Shown here piece after piece: positions 1 through 10,252 of a DNA stretch of 64,000 nt (the stretch's first letter is position 1; each line of letters opens with the position of its first letter). The translations under genes and the position numbers were made by a program. The stretch covers positions 317,501 to 381,500 of the forward strand of contig NZ_CP046266.1 of NCBI RefSeq assembly GCF_009720625.1. Direction: 5' to 3'. Below the pieces are notes generated by a model. It was given only the letters and a program-made list of their open reading frames with translations. It was not told the origin of the DNA and made no database searches. Source of the DNA: Metabacillus sediminilitoris (GTDB lineage: Bacteria > Bacillota > Bacilli > Bacillales > Bacillaceae).

Positions 1-356
<356 letters not shown>

Positions 357-368
357 AAGAAGAGAGAA

Positions 369-396
369 GATCAGTAGAGATACTGGTCTTTTTTTA
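369..396 (+). terminator. rRNA operon intrinsic terminator
   Basis: GATCAGTA and TACTGGTC form an 8-bp stem (one G-U) around a GAGA loop, followed directly by seven T residues. It ends the rRNA operon after the 5S gene. Confidence 0.9.
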
Positions 397-427
397 TTGC
401 GTGAATTTTTGTAAAAAGGTTTAGGAT

Positions 428-1029
428 ACTGGTGTTATTGACCCTAAAAATGGTAAGCATATTCTTGATGTCGGTTGTGGTACTGGTGATCTGGTTAATA
501 CAATATCTAAAGCAGGATGCAGTGTAGTTGGGATTGATAAGTTAATAAAAATGATACAGCATACAAAATCTAAGGATCCCAACATCCCTTTTTATGTTTA
601 AGATGTTTTGGCATTAGAAGACCATAACGTGTTTGATGCCGTTGTTTCGAATGCTATTCTTCATTAGTTGAAACAACCGAAGGATGCTTTGTTGGCTATA
701 TGAATTTAGCCGCCAATTGGATGGTTAGGAAGAATATAAATCCCCTGGTATTATCCAACTATAGGATAGTATAAATCTTTAATGGAAGAGACTGGTTTTA
801 AAGTTACCTTAGCAGTACATTATGAAAGACTCTTCTTAAAAGGGAAGAAGGGCTGAAGAATTGGATTGAAATGTTTACTGATAATATATTTGAATCTGTT
901 CCAAACGATATTATAGTGGGTGACATTTCACGACCTGAAAAGAACTTACAGGAAAATTTGTTTAGAGATGGATAATGGGTGGCAGACTATAAACGAATTC
1001 GGGTTATTGGGTCAAAAATTGATAAGTGA
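428..1029 (+). pseudogene. decayed class I SAM-dependent methyltransferase
   Basis: Reading from about 431 gives an unmistakable methyltransferase SAM-binding motif I (ILDVGCGTG) followed by the acidic end of strand 2 (VVGIDK) and a strand 4 region (FDAVVSNAILH). The frame is then broken by in-frame stops, the first two at about 599 and 665, and by frameshifts. Later pieces such as SLMEETGFKVTLAVHYERL and NLFRDG appear in shifted frames up to a final stop at 1029. No start codon or ribosome site precedes it, so the N-terminus is also lost. It sits between the rRNA operon and the NETI gene, a place where unrelated sequence often accumulates. The substrate cannot be guessed. It is clearly non-functional as written. 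Confidence 0.85.
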
Positions 1030-1040
1030 TATAAACTAGG

Positions 1041-1068
1041 CGGTAACAATAGTTACGGTCTTTTTTTT
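1041..1068 (+). terminator. probable intrinsic terminator
   Basis: CGGTAAC and GTTACGG pair with one mismatch around AATA, followed by TC and eight T residues. It lies just after the methyltransferase remnant and probably served that gene. Confidence 0.6.
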
Positions 1069-1186
1069 ATATAAGAATAGAAAGAAAAAATATAGAATAA
1101 TTTATTGTGTATACTAAGAAGGAGTTGTGTTATTTAAAACAGATGATGTTTAATAGGTAGCAGTTTTTGAAAAGGGAGAAATAAGT

Positions 1187-1387
1187 ATGACAAATAAACC
1201 AAAGAAGAGAAAATTTATAGTTGAAGAACATGAATCTATTGATGAATGTTTAGAGCGGATGAGCAAAGAAGGCTATTTTCCGGTTCGTAGAATGGAGCAA
1301 CCAATCTTTAAAGAAGAAATACAAAATGGTATGGTTGAGCATGTGCCTTGTGGAAGAACGATCGTTTTTGAAGGGAAACTACTGTAA
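1187..1387 (+). CDS. NETI motif-containing small protein (YebG-like)
   Basis: A 66-residue protein with a lysine-rich start ([10 protein letters not shown]), an acidic helix and a highly conserved middle ([16 protein letters not shown]). Its length, sequence and position immediately upstream of the pur promoter match B. subtilis YebG, the NETI-motif family (function unknown). In this copy the signature tetrapeptide reads HESI rather than NETI. A good ribosome site (AAAGGGAG) lies about 8 bases before the ATG. The stop codon touches the first PurR box of the downstream operon, so its 3' end overlaps purine control DNA, but nothing shows that it shares that regulation. Family assignment is from memory and context; the role is unknown. 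Confidence 0.85.
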   Translation: MTNKPKKRKFIVEEHESIDECLERMSKEGYFPVRRMEQPIFKEEIQNGMVEHVPCGRTIVFEGKLL

Positions 1388-1430
1388 AATCCGAACATTA
1401 ACATAACGAAAAAATAAATCGTTCGATTTT
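1387..1430 (+). promoter_or_regulatory. paired PurR boxes (PurBoxes)
   Basis: At 1387-1399 the sequence AAATCCGAACATT fits the PurBox consensus AWWWCCGAACWWT at every position. A second, inverted and weaker copy (ATCGTTCGATTTT, two mismatches) lies at 1418-1430, 18 bases away. Two inverted PurBoxes about 17 bases apart upstream of purE are the known PurR operator arrangement in B. subtilis. Binding here is inferred. Confidence 0.85.
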
Positions 1431-1433
1431 CCG

Positions 1434-1462
1434 TTGACATAGAAGTTCTCCATTGTTAAGAT
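1434..1462 (+). promoter_or_regulatory. sigma-A promoter of the pur operon
   Basis: A consensus -35 TTGACA (1434-1439) and a -10 TAAGAT (1457-1462) are separated by 17 bases. The expected start near 1469 lies just 5' of the riboswitch aptamer and just 3' of the PurBoxes, so both controls act on the same transcript. Confidence 0.9.
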
Positions 1463-1481
1463 AAGACATGTAAATAAACGA

Positions 1482-1555
1482 TAACCTCATATAAAATTGG
1501 GAATACGGCCCAGAAGTTTCTACCCGATGACCGTAAATCATCGGACTATGAGGGA
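1482..1555 (+). ncRNA. purine (guanine-class) riboswitch aptamer
   Basis: The leader shows the purine aptamer layout: P1 arms CCTCAT and ATGAGG, the junction ATAAAATTGGG, the L2/L3 loop blocks, the invariant AGAAGTTTCTACC and CCGTAAAT segments, and GGACTATG before the closing arm. The base at the ligand-discriminating position (the C in GACTATG) is C, which indicates guanine or hypoxanthine rather than adenine. Together with the downstream terminator it should stop transcription into purE when guanine is plentiful, as in the B. subtilis pur operon. Confidence 0.95.
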
Positions 1556-1596
1556 AAGTGTACGTATAAAGGCTTCGGAAAGCATTATAAAACCCG

Positions 1597-1655
1597 AGCT
1601 CGATATACTGTACTTTCTCTAAAAGTGAGAAAGTATATATATCGAGCTTTTTTTT
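1597..1655 (+). terminator. riboswitch-controlled terminator of the pur leader
   Basis: AGCTCGATATA...TACTTTCTC pairs with GAGAAAGTA...TATCGAGCT to give a long, slightly interrupted hairpin ending in a run of eight or nine T residues. It lies between the aptamer and purE, which is where the OFF-state terminator belongs. Confidence 0.9.
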
Positions 1656-1813
1656 GAGGAAGGCGACTGATTACGAAGGATGTATGAAATCAGTCCAGTT
1701 TACAAATGCTTACTTCACTTACGTCTTGGAATAAGTATACTTCCTTAATTTAATAAATGACGTGAAAATGAATGAGATCATGTATTTTAAGTAAGGCTAA
1801 AGGTGGGAAAAAG

Positions 1814-2302
1814 ATGGAGCCGCTTGTAGGCATTATTATGGGAAGTACATCAGACTGGGAAACAATGAAGCATGCTTGTGAGATATTAGATGAACTAAAT
1901 GTTCCTTATGAAAAGAAAGTAGTATCTGCACATCGTACACCTGATTATATGTTTGAGTATGCAGAGAATGCTAGAAATAGAGGAATTAAGGTAATCGTTG
2001 CTGGAGCTGGTGGGGCAGCACATCTACCAGGTATGGTTGCTGCAAAGACAACTTTACCGGTAATAGGTGTTCCCGTTCAGTCAAAGGCATTAAATGGTCT
2101 TGATTCATTATTATCAATTGTCCAAATGCCTGGAGGTGTACCAGTAGCAACTGTTGCTATCGGCAAGGCTGGGGCAACAAATGCTGGATTGCTGGCAGCT
2201 GAGATCCTTTCTACCGGAGATCATGACTTAGCAGACAGACTTGAGACAAGAAGAGAAGAGCTTCGTTTAAAAGTACTAGAGAGTAGTGATGAGCTTGACT
2301 AA
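1814..2302 (+). CDS. purE: N5-carboxyaminoimidazole ribonucleotide mutase
   Basis: PurE moves the carboxyl group of N5-CAIR to C4 to give CAIR, in partnership with PurK, in IMP synthesis. The 162-residue product equals the B. subtilis length and shows the class I PurE motifs: the phosphate loop GSTSDW near the start, SAHRTP about residue 43, and [10 protein letters not shown] about residue 75. I place the start at the ATG preceded by AAAGGTGG, not at an earlier in-frame ATG at 1772 that lacks a site. It is the first gene of the operon, 159 bases after the leader terminator, and its end overlaps purK by 14 bases, suggesting translational coupling. Confidence 0.96.
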   Translation: MEPLVGIIMGSTSDWETMKHACEILDELNVPYEKKVVSAHRTPDYMFEYAENARNRGIKVIVAGAGGAAHLPGMVAAKTTLPVIGVPVQSKALNGLDSLLSIVQMPGGVPVATVAIGKAGATNAGLLAAEILSTGDHDLADRLETRREELRLKVLESSDELD

Positions 2303-3416
2303 TAAAACAATCTTACCAGGAGCAACAATAGGTATTATCGGTGGCGGACAGCTTGGTAGAATGATGGCGATTGCTGCGAGACAGCTCGGATATCGTATCG
2401 CCGTATTAGATCCAACAAAAGATTGCCCATGTGGTCAAATAGCTGATATCGAGATAACAGCTAGCTATGATGACTTAGATGCGATTAAAAAGCTTTCTGA
2501 AGTCAGTGATGTGATTACGTATGAGTTTGAAAATATTGATTATGAAGCACTGCGCTGGCTTGAGGAGAATGCCAATTTGCCTCAAAAAAGTTCATTACTA
2601 TTGCTGACGCAAGATAGAGAAACAGAAAAAGCGGCAATTGTGAATGCAGGATGTGAAGTAGCTCCATATAAAATTATTCACACTGAAGAAGAGTTATCGA
2701 GTTCATTGGAAGTACTTGGATTTCCTAGTGTGTTAAAAACATGCAGAGGTGGATATGACGGTAAGGGGCAGGTTGTTCTGCGTACTGATCAAGATGTTGA
2801 GGAAGCTGTAAAGTTATTAAAGCAAGGAACATGCATATTAGAAAAATGGGTTCCTTTTGATAAAGAAATTTCAGTGATCGTGACAAGATCTGCAAATGGA
2901 GAAACAAAGACATTTCCGGTAGCTGAAAATATTCATAAAGAAAATATTTTATACCAAAGCATCGTACCAGCTAGAGTGACTGATGATATCTTAAGGAAAG
3001 CACAGCAATTAGCTATGAAGCTTTCAAATAGTTTTGAGCTCGTTGGAACGTTGGCTGTTGAAATGTTTTTAACAAAAGACGGAGAGATTTATATTAATGA
3101 ATTAGCTCCGCGACCGCATAATTCAGGTCACTATACAATTGATTTATGCGAAACAGATCAATTTGAACAGCATATCAGAGCAGTTTGTAATCTTCCATTA
3201 GGTCATACAACATTACTAAAAAATGGTATGATGGTAAACCTCTTAGGAGAAGATTTAAATATAATTAATGAGCAAATCTCGTTGTTAGAAAATGCGAAGC
3301 TCCATCTATACGGTAAAAAAGAGTCAGCTCCTAAACGTAAGATGGGTCATATCACATTTTTTAGTGAGTCAATAGAAAAAGATATAGAAAACATTAACCA
3401 GATTTGGGGTCAATAA
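2289..3416 (+). CDS. purK: N5-carboxyaminoimidazole ribonucleotide synthase
   Basis: PurK is an ATP-grasp ligase that carboxylates AIR with bicarbonate and ATP to give N5-CAIR, the substrate of PurE. The protein has the N-terminal nucleotide fold motif [12 protein letters not shown], the ATP-grasp core ([14 protein letters not shown] about residue 150, [13 protein letters not shown] about 186) and the metal-binding [13 protein letters not shown] near residue 275. At 375 residues it is of normal family length. A GTG three bases earlier is an alternative start. It overlaps purE and is followed after 19 bases by purB. Confidence 0.96.
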   Translation: MSLTNKTILPGATIGIIGGGQLGRMMAIAARQLGYRIAVLDPTKDCPCGQIADIEITASYDDLDAIKKLSEVSDVITYEFENIDYEALRWLEENANLPQKSSLLLLTQDRETEKAAIVNAGCEVAPYKIIHTEEELSSSLEVLGFPSVLKTCRGGYDGKGQVVLRTDQDVEEAVKLLKQGTCILEKWVPFDKEISVIVTRSANGETKTFPVAENIHKENILYQSIVPARVTDDILRKAQQLAMKLSNSFELVGTLAVEMFLTKDGEIYINELAPRPHNSGHYTIDLCETDQFEQHIRAVCNLPLGHTTLLKNGMMVNLLGEDLNIINEQISLLENAKLHLYGKKESAPKRKMGHITFFSESIEKDIENINQIWGQ

Positions 3417-3435
3417 TAGAGCGGAGGCAAAAAAG

Positions 3436-4728
3436 ATGATCGAACGTTATTCACGACCAGAAATGAGTGCAATTTGGACGGAAGAAAATAAATTTAAAGC
3501 ATGGCTTGAAGTTGAAATCCTTGCTTGTGAAGCTTGGGCTGAATTAGGTGTTATTCCAAAAGAAGATGTTGCTTTACTACGCAAAAATGCTTCTTTTGAT
3601 GTAAATCGCATCAATGAAATTGAACTAGAAACTCGTCACGATGTTGTAGCGTTTACTAGAGCGGTTTCTGAAACACTAGGTGAAGAACGTAAATGGGTTC
3701 ATTATGGCTTAACGTCTACCGATGTAGTAGATACAGCACTTTCTTACTTACTTAAACAAGCAAATGATATTTTATTAAAAGATATCGAGAACTTCATTCA
3801 AATTTTAAAAGACAAAGCACAGGAACATAAATATACCGTTATGATGGGACGTACGCATGGTGTACACGCTGAACCAACAACGTTTGGTTTGAAAATGGCA
3901 TTATGGTACGAAGAGATGAAACGTAATCTTGACCGCTTTAAACGTGCAGCAGCGGGTGTTGAATTTGGAAAGATCTCAGGTGCAGTAGGAACATATGCAA
4001 ACATTGATCCATTTGTAGAAAAGTACGTTTGCGAAAAATTAGGTACACAGCCAGCACCAATCTCAACTCAAACATTACAACGTGATCGTCATGCTGATTA
4101 CATGGGTACATTAGCGTTAATTGCAACATCTATTGAGAAATTTGCCGTTGAAATTCGCGGATTACAAAAGAGTGAAACACGAGAAGTTGAAGAGTCTTTT
4201 GCTAAAGGCCAAAAGGGATCTTCTGCAATGCCGCATAAACGTAATCCGATTGGTTCAGAAAACATGACTGGTATCGCACGTGTGATCCGCGGTTACATGT
4301 TAACAGCTTATGAAAATGTTCCGTTATGGCATGAAAGAGATATCTCACACTCATCTGCTGAACGTATTATCTTGCCAGATGCAACAATTGCATTGAACTA
4401 CATGTTAAATCGTTTCGGTAACATTGTGAAAAATTTAACTGTATTCCCTGAAAACATGAAGCGTAATATGGACCGTACACAAGGTTTAATCTATTCTCAA
4501 CGTGTGTTACTAGCGTTAATTGATACAGGTATGACTAGGGAAGAAGCGTATGATCTAGTTCAGCCTAAAGCAATGGAAGCTTGGGAAAAACAAGTACCAT
4601 TCCGTGGGTTAATAGAAGCTGAAGAAAAAATTACAGCTCGTCTTTCTGCTGAAACAATTGAAGATTGCTTTGATTATAACTATCACTTAAAAGGTGTAGA
4701 TACAATTTTCGAACGTCTCGGTCTGTAA
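3436..4728 (+). CDS. purB: adenylosuccinate lyase
   Basis: PurB splits fumarate from SAICAR in the main pathway and from adenylosuccinate on the way to AMP, so it is used twice in purine synthesis. The 430-residue product has the fumarase/aspartase superfamily pattern: [12 protein letters not shown] near residue 66, TSTDVVDTA near 93, [10 protein letters not shown] near 138 with the conserved histidine, and the signature loop [11 protein letters not shown] near 262. The ribosome site GCGGAGG is good. It is the third gene of the pur operon. A stem-loop follows before purC. Confidence 0.97.
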   Translation: MIERYSRPEMSAIWTEENKFKAWLEVEILACEAWAELGVIPKEDVALLRKNASFDVNRINEIELETRHDVVAFTRAVSETLGEERKWVHYGLTSTDVVDTALSYLLKQANDILLKDIENFIQILKDKAQEHKYTVMMGRTHGVHAEPTTFGLKMALWYEEMKRNLDRFKRAAAGVEFGKISGAVGTYANIDPFVEKYVCEKLGTQPAPISTQTLQRDRHADYMGTLALIATSIEKFAVEIRGLQKSETREVEESFAKGQKGSSAMPHKRNPIGSENMTGIARVIRGYMLTAYENVPLWHERDISHSSAERIILPDATIALNYMLNRFGNIVKNLTVFPENMKRNMDRTQGLIYSQRVLLALIDTGMTREEAYDLVQPKAMEAWEKQVPFRGLIEAEEKITARLSAETIEDCFDYNYHLKGVDTIFERLGL

Positions 4729-4741
4729 CAATCACATCCAA

Positions 4742-4774
4742 ATAGCAAGGTGCTTATAAAAGGCTCCTTGCTAT
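4742..4774 (+). terminator. intra-operon hairpin between purB and purC
   Basis: ATAGCAAGG and CCTTGCTAT form a perfect 9-bp stem around a 15-base loop. The following T-rich tract (CTCTTTGG) is weak, so this is more likely a partial attenuator or an mRNA processing or stabilising element than a full stop. The gap of about 130 bases between purB and purC is long for this operon. Confidence 0.5.
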
Positions 4775-4861
4775 CTCTTTGGTGAAAATAGTGGGTTAGA
4801 TAATATGACAACTATCATACTAGCCAAAAAGTTCCCAAAATTCTGTTTAGGAGGGCTTTCA

Positions 4862-5581
4862 ATGACTACAGAAAAGCTTGAACTATTATACGAAGGTAAA
4901 GCAAAACGCATTTATAAAACGAATGATCCTAATATTTTACTAGTATCCTACAAGGATTCAGCTACAGCTTTTAACGGTGAGAAGAAAGAGGAGATTACTG
5001 GTAAGGGCCGATTAAATAATGAGATTTCAACATTGATTTTTGAAAAGCTTACAGCTAACAATATTGAAAATCACTTTGTGAAAAGATTATCTGAAACTGA
5101 GCAGCTCGTGAAGAAAGTAACGATTATTCCTCTTGAAGTTGTTGTTCGAAATGTTGTTGCAGGAAGTCTTTCTAAACGAATTGGGATTGAAGAAGGAACA
5201 GCTATTAAAGAGCCTCTTGTTGAATTTTACTATAAAGATGATGCACTAGGAGATCCTCTTATTACAGAAGATCATATCGCACTATTAGCAGTAGCAACAA
5301 AAGAGCAAGTTGAAACATTAAAAACTCTTGCTAGACGTGTAAATGAAGTATTAACAGCACATTTTCTCTCATGCGGGGTTCGTCTAATTGATTTTAAACT
5401 CGAGTTTGGAATCACTGAGGATGGAAACATCATTTTAGCTGATGAAGTTTCACCAGACACATGCCGTTTATGGGATATCAATACAGATGAAAAGTTTGAT
5501 AAGGATGTATTCCGAAGAAATATAGGTAGCTTAACAGAAGCATACGAAGTAATTTTAACTAGACTTGGAGGCCAATCATAA
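4862..5581 (+). CDS. purC: phosphoribosylaminoimidazole-succinocarboxamide (SAICAR) synthase
   Basis: PurC ligates aspartate to CAIR with ATP to give SAICAR. The 239-residue product begins with the family's EGKAKRIY strand and has the conserved DSATAFNG, the VVRNVVAGS loop and the metal and substrate segment ADEVSPDTCRLWD near residue 190. I chose the ATG 7 bases after GGAGGG; an in-frame ATG 57 bases upstream would add a non-homologous extension. The stop overlaps the purS start by one base (TAATG), so the two are translationally coupled. Confidence 0.96.
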   Translation: MTTEKLELLYEGKAKRIYKTNDPNILLVSYKDSATAFNGEKKEEITGKGRLNNEISTLIFEKLTANNIENHFVKRLSETEQLVKKVTIIPLEVVVRNVVAGSLSKRIGIEEGTAIKEPLVEFYYKDDALGDPLITEDHIALLAVATKEQVETLKTLARRVNEVLTAHFLSCGVRLIDFKLEFGITEDGNIILADEVSPDTCRLWDINTDEKFDKDVFRRNIGSLTEAYEVILTRLGGQS

Positions 5582-5835
5582 TGTACAAAGTAAAAGTTTA
5601 CGTCACTTTAAGAGAAAGCGTACTAGATCCACAAGGAACTGCAGTAAAAAGTGCATTGCACAGCATGTCCTATAATGAGGTTCAAGATGTTCGTATCGGA
5701 AAATACATGGAATTAACAATTGAGAAATCAGATCGTGACTTAGATACAGCTGTTCGTGAAATGTGTGAAAAACTACTCGCTAATACTGTGATCGAAGACT
5801 TCACTTACGAGGTACAGGAGGTTGTCACAAAGTGA
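5581..5835 (+). CDS. purS: phosphoribosylformylglycinamidine synthase subunit PurS
   Basis: PurS is the small structural subunit that joins PurL and PurQ into the FGAM synthase complex of Gram-positive bacteria. The 84-residue protein matches the family in size and pattern: [19 protein letters not shown] at the start, a central ALHSM helix and an [22 protein letters not shown] C-terminal helix. It is locked between purC (TAATG overlap) and purQ (overlap of four bases), consistent with stoichiometric production of the complex. Confidence 0.96.
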   Translation: MYKVKVYVTLRESVLDPQGTAVKSALHSMSYNEVQDVRIGKYMELTIEKSDRDLDTAVREMCEKLLANTVIEDFTYEVQEVVTK

Positions 5836-6515
5836 AATTCGCTGTGATCGTTTTTCCAGGATCTAACTGTGATGTTGATATGTATCATGCAATTAAAGAT
5901 GAACTTGGTGAAGAAGTAGAGTATGTATGGCATGACGAAACAGATTTAAGTCGTTTTGATGGTGTATTACTACCAGGTGGATTCTCATATGGTGATTACT
6001 TACGCTCAGGAGCAATTGCACGTTTTTCTAATGTTATGAAAGAGGTTGTAAAAGCAGCAGAAGCAGGTAAGCCTGTCCTTGGCGTGTGTAATGGATTCCA
6101 GATTTTATTAGAAGCAGGATTACTTCCAGGTGCAATGAAGAGAAACGAAAACCTGAAATTTATGTGCCGACCAGTTAACTTAAAGGTTGTTAATAATGAA
6201 ACATCTTTCACATCAGCTTATCAGAAGGATGAGGTTATCTCTGTTCCGATCGCACATGGAGAAGGGAATTATTATTGTGATGAAGAAACACTTCAAACGC
6301 TTAAAGAGAACAATCAAATTGTGTTTACGTACGAAACGAATCCAAATGGCAGCTTAATCGATATCGCAGGAATTACAAATGAGCGCGGGAATGTTCTAGG
6401 GATGATGCCTCACCCTGAACGTGCGGTAGACGAGTTATTAGGTAGTGCTGACGGATTAAAATTATTTCAATCAATCGTGAAAAACTGGAGGGAATCTCAT
6501 GTCACTAAAGCTTGA
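5832..6515 (+). CDS. purQ: phosphoribosylformylglycinamidine synthase subunit PurQ (glutaminase)
   Basis: PurQ is the class I glutamine amidotransferase subunit that feeds ammonia to PurL. The 227-residue protein starts at a GTG that overlaps the purS stop. It shows FPGSNCD at the N-terminus, the oxyanion-strand segment [12 protein letters not shown], the nucleophile elbow GVCNGFQ with Cys86, and the catalytic His-Glu pair in MMPHPERAV near the C-terminus. It overlaps purL by 17 bases. Confidence 0.96.
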   Translation: MKFAVIVFPGSNCDVDMYHAIKDELGEEVEYVWHDETDLSRFDGVLLPGGFSYGDYLRSGAIARFSNVMKEVVKAAEAGKPVLGVCNGFQILLEAGLLPGAMKRNENLKFMCRPVNLKVVNNETSFTSAYQKDEVISVPIAHGEGNYYCDEETLQTLKENNQIVFTYETNPNGSLIDIAGITNERGNVLGMMPHPERAVDELLGSADGLKLFQSIVKNWRESHVTKA

Positions 6516-8727
6516 ACCAACTAACCAGATGATAAAAGATGAAAAAATCTACAGACAAATGGGTGTAAGTGATGATGAGTTTGCTCTGATTGAAAAGATC
6601 ATTGGACGTCTTCCAAATTACACAGAAATCGGGATTTTCTCTGTTATGTGGTCTGAGCACTGCAGCTATAAAAACTCTAAACCGATATTAAGAAAATTCC
6701 CAATTACAGGTGAAAAAGTTTTACAAGGACCTGGTGAAGGTGCAGGGATTGTTGACATTGGCGACAACCAAGCGGTTGTGTTTAAAATTGAAAGTCATAA
6801 CCACCCTTCAGCAATTGAGCCTTACCAAGGTGCAGCAACTGGTGTAGGCGGGATCATTCGTGATGTTTTCTCAATGGGTGCAAGACCAATTGCGATCTTA
6901 AACTCTTTACGCTTTGGTGAATTGAAAACTCCACGTGTGAAGTATTTGTTTGAAGAGGTTGTTGCAGGGATTGCGGGCTATGGTAACTGTATTGGAATTC
7001 CTACAGTAGGCGGAGAAATCCAATTTGATGACTCATACGAAGGAAACCCGCTTGTTAATGCAATGTGTGTTGGCTTAATTAACCATGAAGATATTAAGAA
7101 AGGCCAAGCAAAAGGCGTTGGCAACACGGTTATGTATGTAGGTGCGAAAACAGGCCGTGATGGAATTCATGGAGCAACATTTGCTTCTGAAGAACTTACA
7201 GAGGATTCTGGTGAAAATCGTCCAGCGGTTCAAGTTGGCGATCCTTTTATGGAAAAACTTTTACTAGAAGCTTGCCTTGAAGTCATTAAAAATGACGCAC
7301 TAGTAGGTATACAAGATATGGGTGCTGCTGGGTTAACGAGTTCTTCAGCAGAAATGGCAAGTAAAGCAGGATCAGGTATGGAAATGGATCTTGACCTTAT
7401 CCCACAACGTGAAACAGGTATGACACCATATGAAATGATGCTTTCTGAATCACAAGAAAGAATGCTTCTTGTCGTTGAACGCGGTCGAGAGCAGGAAATC
7501 ATTGATTTATTTGAAAAATATGATTTGGAAGCAGTATCTGTTGGTAAAGTAACAGATGATAAAATGCTTCGTCTTTTCCATAAAGGTGAAATGGTAGCAG
7601 AGCTTCCTGTTGATGCGTTAGCTGAAGATGCACCTGTTTACCACAAACCTTCAAAAGTACCAGCATACTATGAAGAGTTCCAACAAATGAATGTTGACCC
7701 AATTCAAGTATCGAATTATAAAGAAACACTTGTTCAATTATTGAGCCAGCCGACAATTGCAAGTAAAGAATGGGTTTATGATCAATATGATTATATGGTT
7801 CGTACAAACACAGTTGTCGCACCTGGTTCTGATGCTGCAGTCGTTCGAATTCGTGATACGAAGAAAGCATTAGCGATGACAACAGACTGTAACTCTCGCT
7901 ATCTATATCTAGATCCAGAAGTAGGCGGAAAAATCGCAGTAGCAGAAGCGGCACGTAATATCGTATGTTCTGGCGGAACTCCATTAGCAATTACAGATAA
8001 CTTAAACTTTGGTAACCCTGAAAAACCAGAGATCTTCTGGCAAATCGAGAAAGCGGCAGACGGTATTAGTGAAGCATGCCGAACGTTAGAAACACCAGTA
8101 ATCGGCGGAAATGTATCTTTATACAATGAAACAAATGGAACAGCAATCTACCCAACTCCTGTAATCGGTATGGTTGGATTAATTGAAGATACTGATCATA
8201 TTACAACTCAAGACTTTAAAGCAGCAGGAGATCTTATCTATTTAATCGGGGAAACAAAACCTGAATTCGGCGGCAGTGAACTTCAAAAGCTTACGTACGG
8301 TAAAATCTTTGGTCAATCACCAGAACTAGATTTAGAAAAAGAAAGAAAAACACTAGAACAGCTTTTGAAAGCAATCAAAGCAAATACAGTAGCATCTGCA
8401 CATGATGTATCTGAGGGCGGAGTAGCAGTTGCGTTAGCTGAGCCGCTATTTGGCGGAAAAGGACTTGGTGCAACTGTAACACTTAAAGGTGATGCAACAG
8501 CAGCTTTATTTAGTGAATCACAAACGAGATTCGTAGTATCTATCAAGAAAGAAAACCAACAAGCATTCGAACAGATAGTTGATGCGGTATGTATTGGTGA
8601 GGTTACGAATTCTAACCAACTTATTATTAAAAACGAAAACGATGAATCACTTGTCGATGCATCTGTTGAAGAGTTAAAGGATGCATGGAAAGGAGCTATC
8701 CCATGCTTGCTGAAATCAAGGGATTAA
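6499..8727 (+). CDS. purL: phosphoribosylformylglycinamidine synthase subunit PurL
   Basis: PurL carries the ATP-dependent amidation of FGAR to FGAM using ammonia from PurQ. At 742 residues it is the small bacterial form and has the same length as B. subtilis PurL. Visible motifs include [11 protein letters not shown] near residue 52, the GEGAGIVD loop, [12 protein letters not shown] near 98, and duplicated AIRS-type ATP-binding folds with [10 protein letters not shown] and GGNVSLYNE. The gene starts inside the 3' end of purQ and runs 25 bases into purF, so the coupling of the operon continues. Confidence 0.97.
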   Translation: MSLKLEPTNQMIKDEKIYRQMGVSDDEFALIEKIIGRLPNYTEIGIFSVMWSEHCSYKNSKPILRKFPITGEKVLQGPGEGAGIVDIGDNQAVVFKIESHNHPSAIEPYQGAATGVGGIIRDVFSMGARPIAILNSLRFGELKTPRVKYLFEEVVAGIAGYGNCIGIPTVGGEIQFDDSYEGNPLVNAMCVGLINHEDIKKGQAKGVGNTVMYVGAKTGRDGIHGATFASEELTEDSGENRPAVQVGDPFMEKLLLEACLEVIKNDALVGIQDMGAAGLTSSSAEMASKAGSGMEMDLDLIPQRETGMTPYEMMLSESQERMLLVVERGREQEIIDLFEKYDLEAVSVGKVTDDKMLRLFHKGEMVAELPVDALAEDAPVYHKPSKVPAYYEEFQQMNVDPIQVSNYKETLVQLLSQPTIASKEWVYDQYDYMVRTNTVVAPGSDAAVVRIRDTKKALAMTTDCNSRYLYLDPEVGGKIAVAEAARNIVCSGGTPLAITDNLNFGNPEKPEIFWQIEKAADGISEACRTLETPVIGGNVSLYNETNGTAIYPTPVIGMVGLIEDTDHITTQDFKAAGDLIYLIGETKPEFGGSELQKLTYGKIFGQSPELDLEKERKTLEQLLKAIKANTVASAHDVSEGGVAVALAEPLFGGKGLGATVTLKGDATAALFSESQTRFVVSIKKENQQAFEQIVDAVCIGEVTNSNQLIIKNENDESLVDASVEELKDAWKGAIPCLLKSRD

Positions 8728-10118
8728 ACGAAGAGTGTGGCGTCTTCGGAATATGGGGTCATCCGGAAGCAGCTCAAATTACGTATTATGGTCTTCACAG
8801 TCTCCAGCACAGAGGTCAGGAAGGTGCTGGGATTGTTACGACTGACGGTGATAAGCTAACATGCATGAAGGGCTTAGGCCTTGTTAACGAGGTTTTTGGA
8901 AATGGAAAGCTAAATGAATTATCAGGGAAAGCTGCCATTGGACACGTACGTTATGCCACTGCTGGAGGCGGAGGTTATGAGAATGTCCAGCCCCTCCTGT
9001 TTAAATCATCACATAGCGGAAGCTTAGCGCTTGCGCATAATGGGAATCTTGTGAATGCAACACAGGTTAAGCATCAGCTTGAGAGCCAAGGTAGTATCTT
9101 TCAAACAACTTCTGATACAGAGGTACTTGCCCATCTAATTAGAAGAAGCGGTCATATCGATATGAAGGAAGCTGTAAAAAATGCCTTAACAATGGTAAAA
9201 GGTGCTTACGCTTTTCTTATCATGACAGAAACGGAATTGATGGTTGCACTAGATCCTAATGGCTTACGACCACTATCAATCGGTGTGATGGGTGATGCCT
9301 ATGTCGTTGCATCTGAAACATGTGCATTTGATGTTGTTGGAGCAAAATTCGAACGAGATGTTCAACCTGGCGAGCTATTAATCATAAATGATGAAGGAAT
9401 TCGCTCTGAGCGTTTTTCAATGAATATCAATCGTGCAATGTGTAGTATGGAATATATTTATTTCTCTCGTCCTGATAGTAATATAGATGGAGTTAACGTT
9501 CATACAGCTAGAAAAAATCTTGGAAAACGTTTAGCTGTAGAATCTGAGATTGATGCTGATGTTGTGACAGGTGTACCTGATTCCAGTATTTCAGCAGCTA
9601 TTGGCTTTGCAGAATTAACGGGAATTCCATATGAACTAGGCTTAATAAAGAACCGATATGTAGGCCGTACATTTATTCAGCCTTCACAAGCGTTACGTGA
9701 ACAAGGTGTAAAAATGAAATTATCAGCAGTACGTGGGGTTGTAGAAGGTAAACGTGTTGTTATGGTTGATGATTCGATTGTACGTGGAACGACTAGCAGA
9801 CGTATCGTAAATTTGCTTCGTGAAGCAGGTGCTACAGAAGTTCATGTACGAATCAGTTCACCACCAATCGCAAATCCTTGTTTCTATGGAATTGATACAT
9901 CTACACATGAAGAATTAATCGCAGCAAATCATTCAGTAGAAGAAATTCGTCAAATCATTGGAGCAGATAGCTTAGCCTTTTTAAGTGTAGAAGGCTTGCT
10001 TGAAGGAATTGGCAGACCATACGAAGGTGAATTTAAAGGACAGTGCTTAGCGTGCTTTACAGGTCGTTATCCTACTGAAATTTATCCAGATACTGTTCTT
10101 CCTCATGAGAAAGTTTAA
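8703..10118 (+). CDS. purF: amidophosphoribosyltransferase
   Basis: PurF commits PRPP to purine synthesis by forming phosphoribosylamine from glutamine. The 471-residue protein starts with an 11-residue propeptide ([11 protein letters not shown]) that is normally cleaved to expose Cys12 as the N-terminal nucleophile. The PRPP-binding motif [16 protein letters not shown] lies near residue 345, and the C-terminal QCLACFTG contributes cysteines of the Fe-S cluster found in Bacillus-type PurF. An in-frame ATG six codons upstream is less likely given the conserved propeptide. About 135 bases with a hairpin separate it from purM. Confidence 0.97.
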   Translation: MLAEIKGLNEECGVFGIWGHPEAAQITYYGLHSLQHRGQEGAGIVTTDGDKLTCMKGLGLVNEVFGNGKLNELSGKAAIGHVRYATAGGGGYENVQPLLFKSSHSGSLALAHNGNLVNATQVKHQLESQGSIFQTTSDTEVLAHLIRRSGHIDMKEAVKNALTMVKGAYAFLIMTETELMVALDPNGLRPLSIGVMGDAYVVASETCAFDVVGAKFERDVQPGELLIINDEGIRSERFSMNINRAMCSMEYIYFSRPDSNIDGVNVHTARKNLGKRLAVESEIDADVVTGVPDSSISAAIGFAELTGIPYELGLIKNRYVGRTFIQPSQALREQGVKMKLSAVRGVVEGKRVVMVDDSIVRGTTSRRIVNLLREAGATEVHVRISSPPIANPCFYGIDTSTHEELIAANHSVEEIRQIIGADSLAFLSVEGLLEGIGRPYEGEFKGQCLACFTGRYPTEIYPDTVLPHEKV

Positions 10119-10188
10119 GGGAAATCATTATTATCATAGTAACATTACGATTGAATAACAAAATCAAGAAAATACATTATTAAAATGA

Positions 10189-10216
10189 GATAGGAATCGA
10201 GTTTTGGATTCCTGTC
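10189..10216 (+). terminator. intra-operon hairpin between purF and purM
   Basis: GATAGGAATC pairs with GGATTCCTGTC (mostly Watson-Crick, G-U closures) around a short loop, followed by the weakly T-rich TTAAATT. As with the purB-purC hairpin, it probably modulates or stabilises rather than ends the transcript. Confidence 0.45.
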
Positions 10217-10252
10217 TTAAATTAACGAGGATTGCTCTAGGAGGTATCAGAT

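Noticed and set aside
4805..4861. Upstream in-frame start for purC
   Set aside because: The extension is not homologous and the strong GGAGGG site lies just before the internal ATG.
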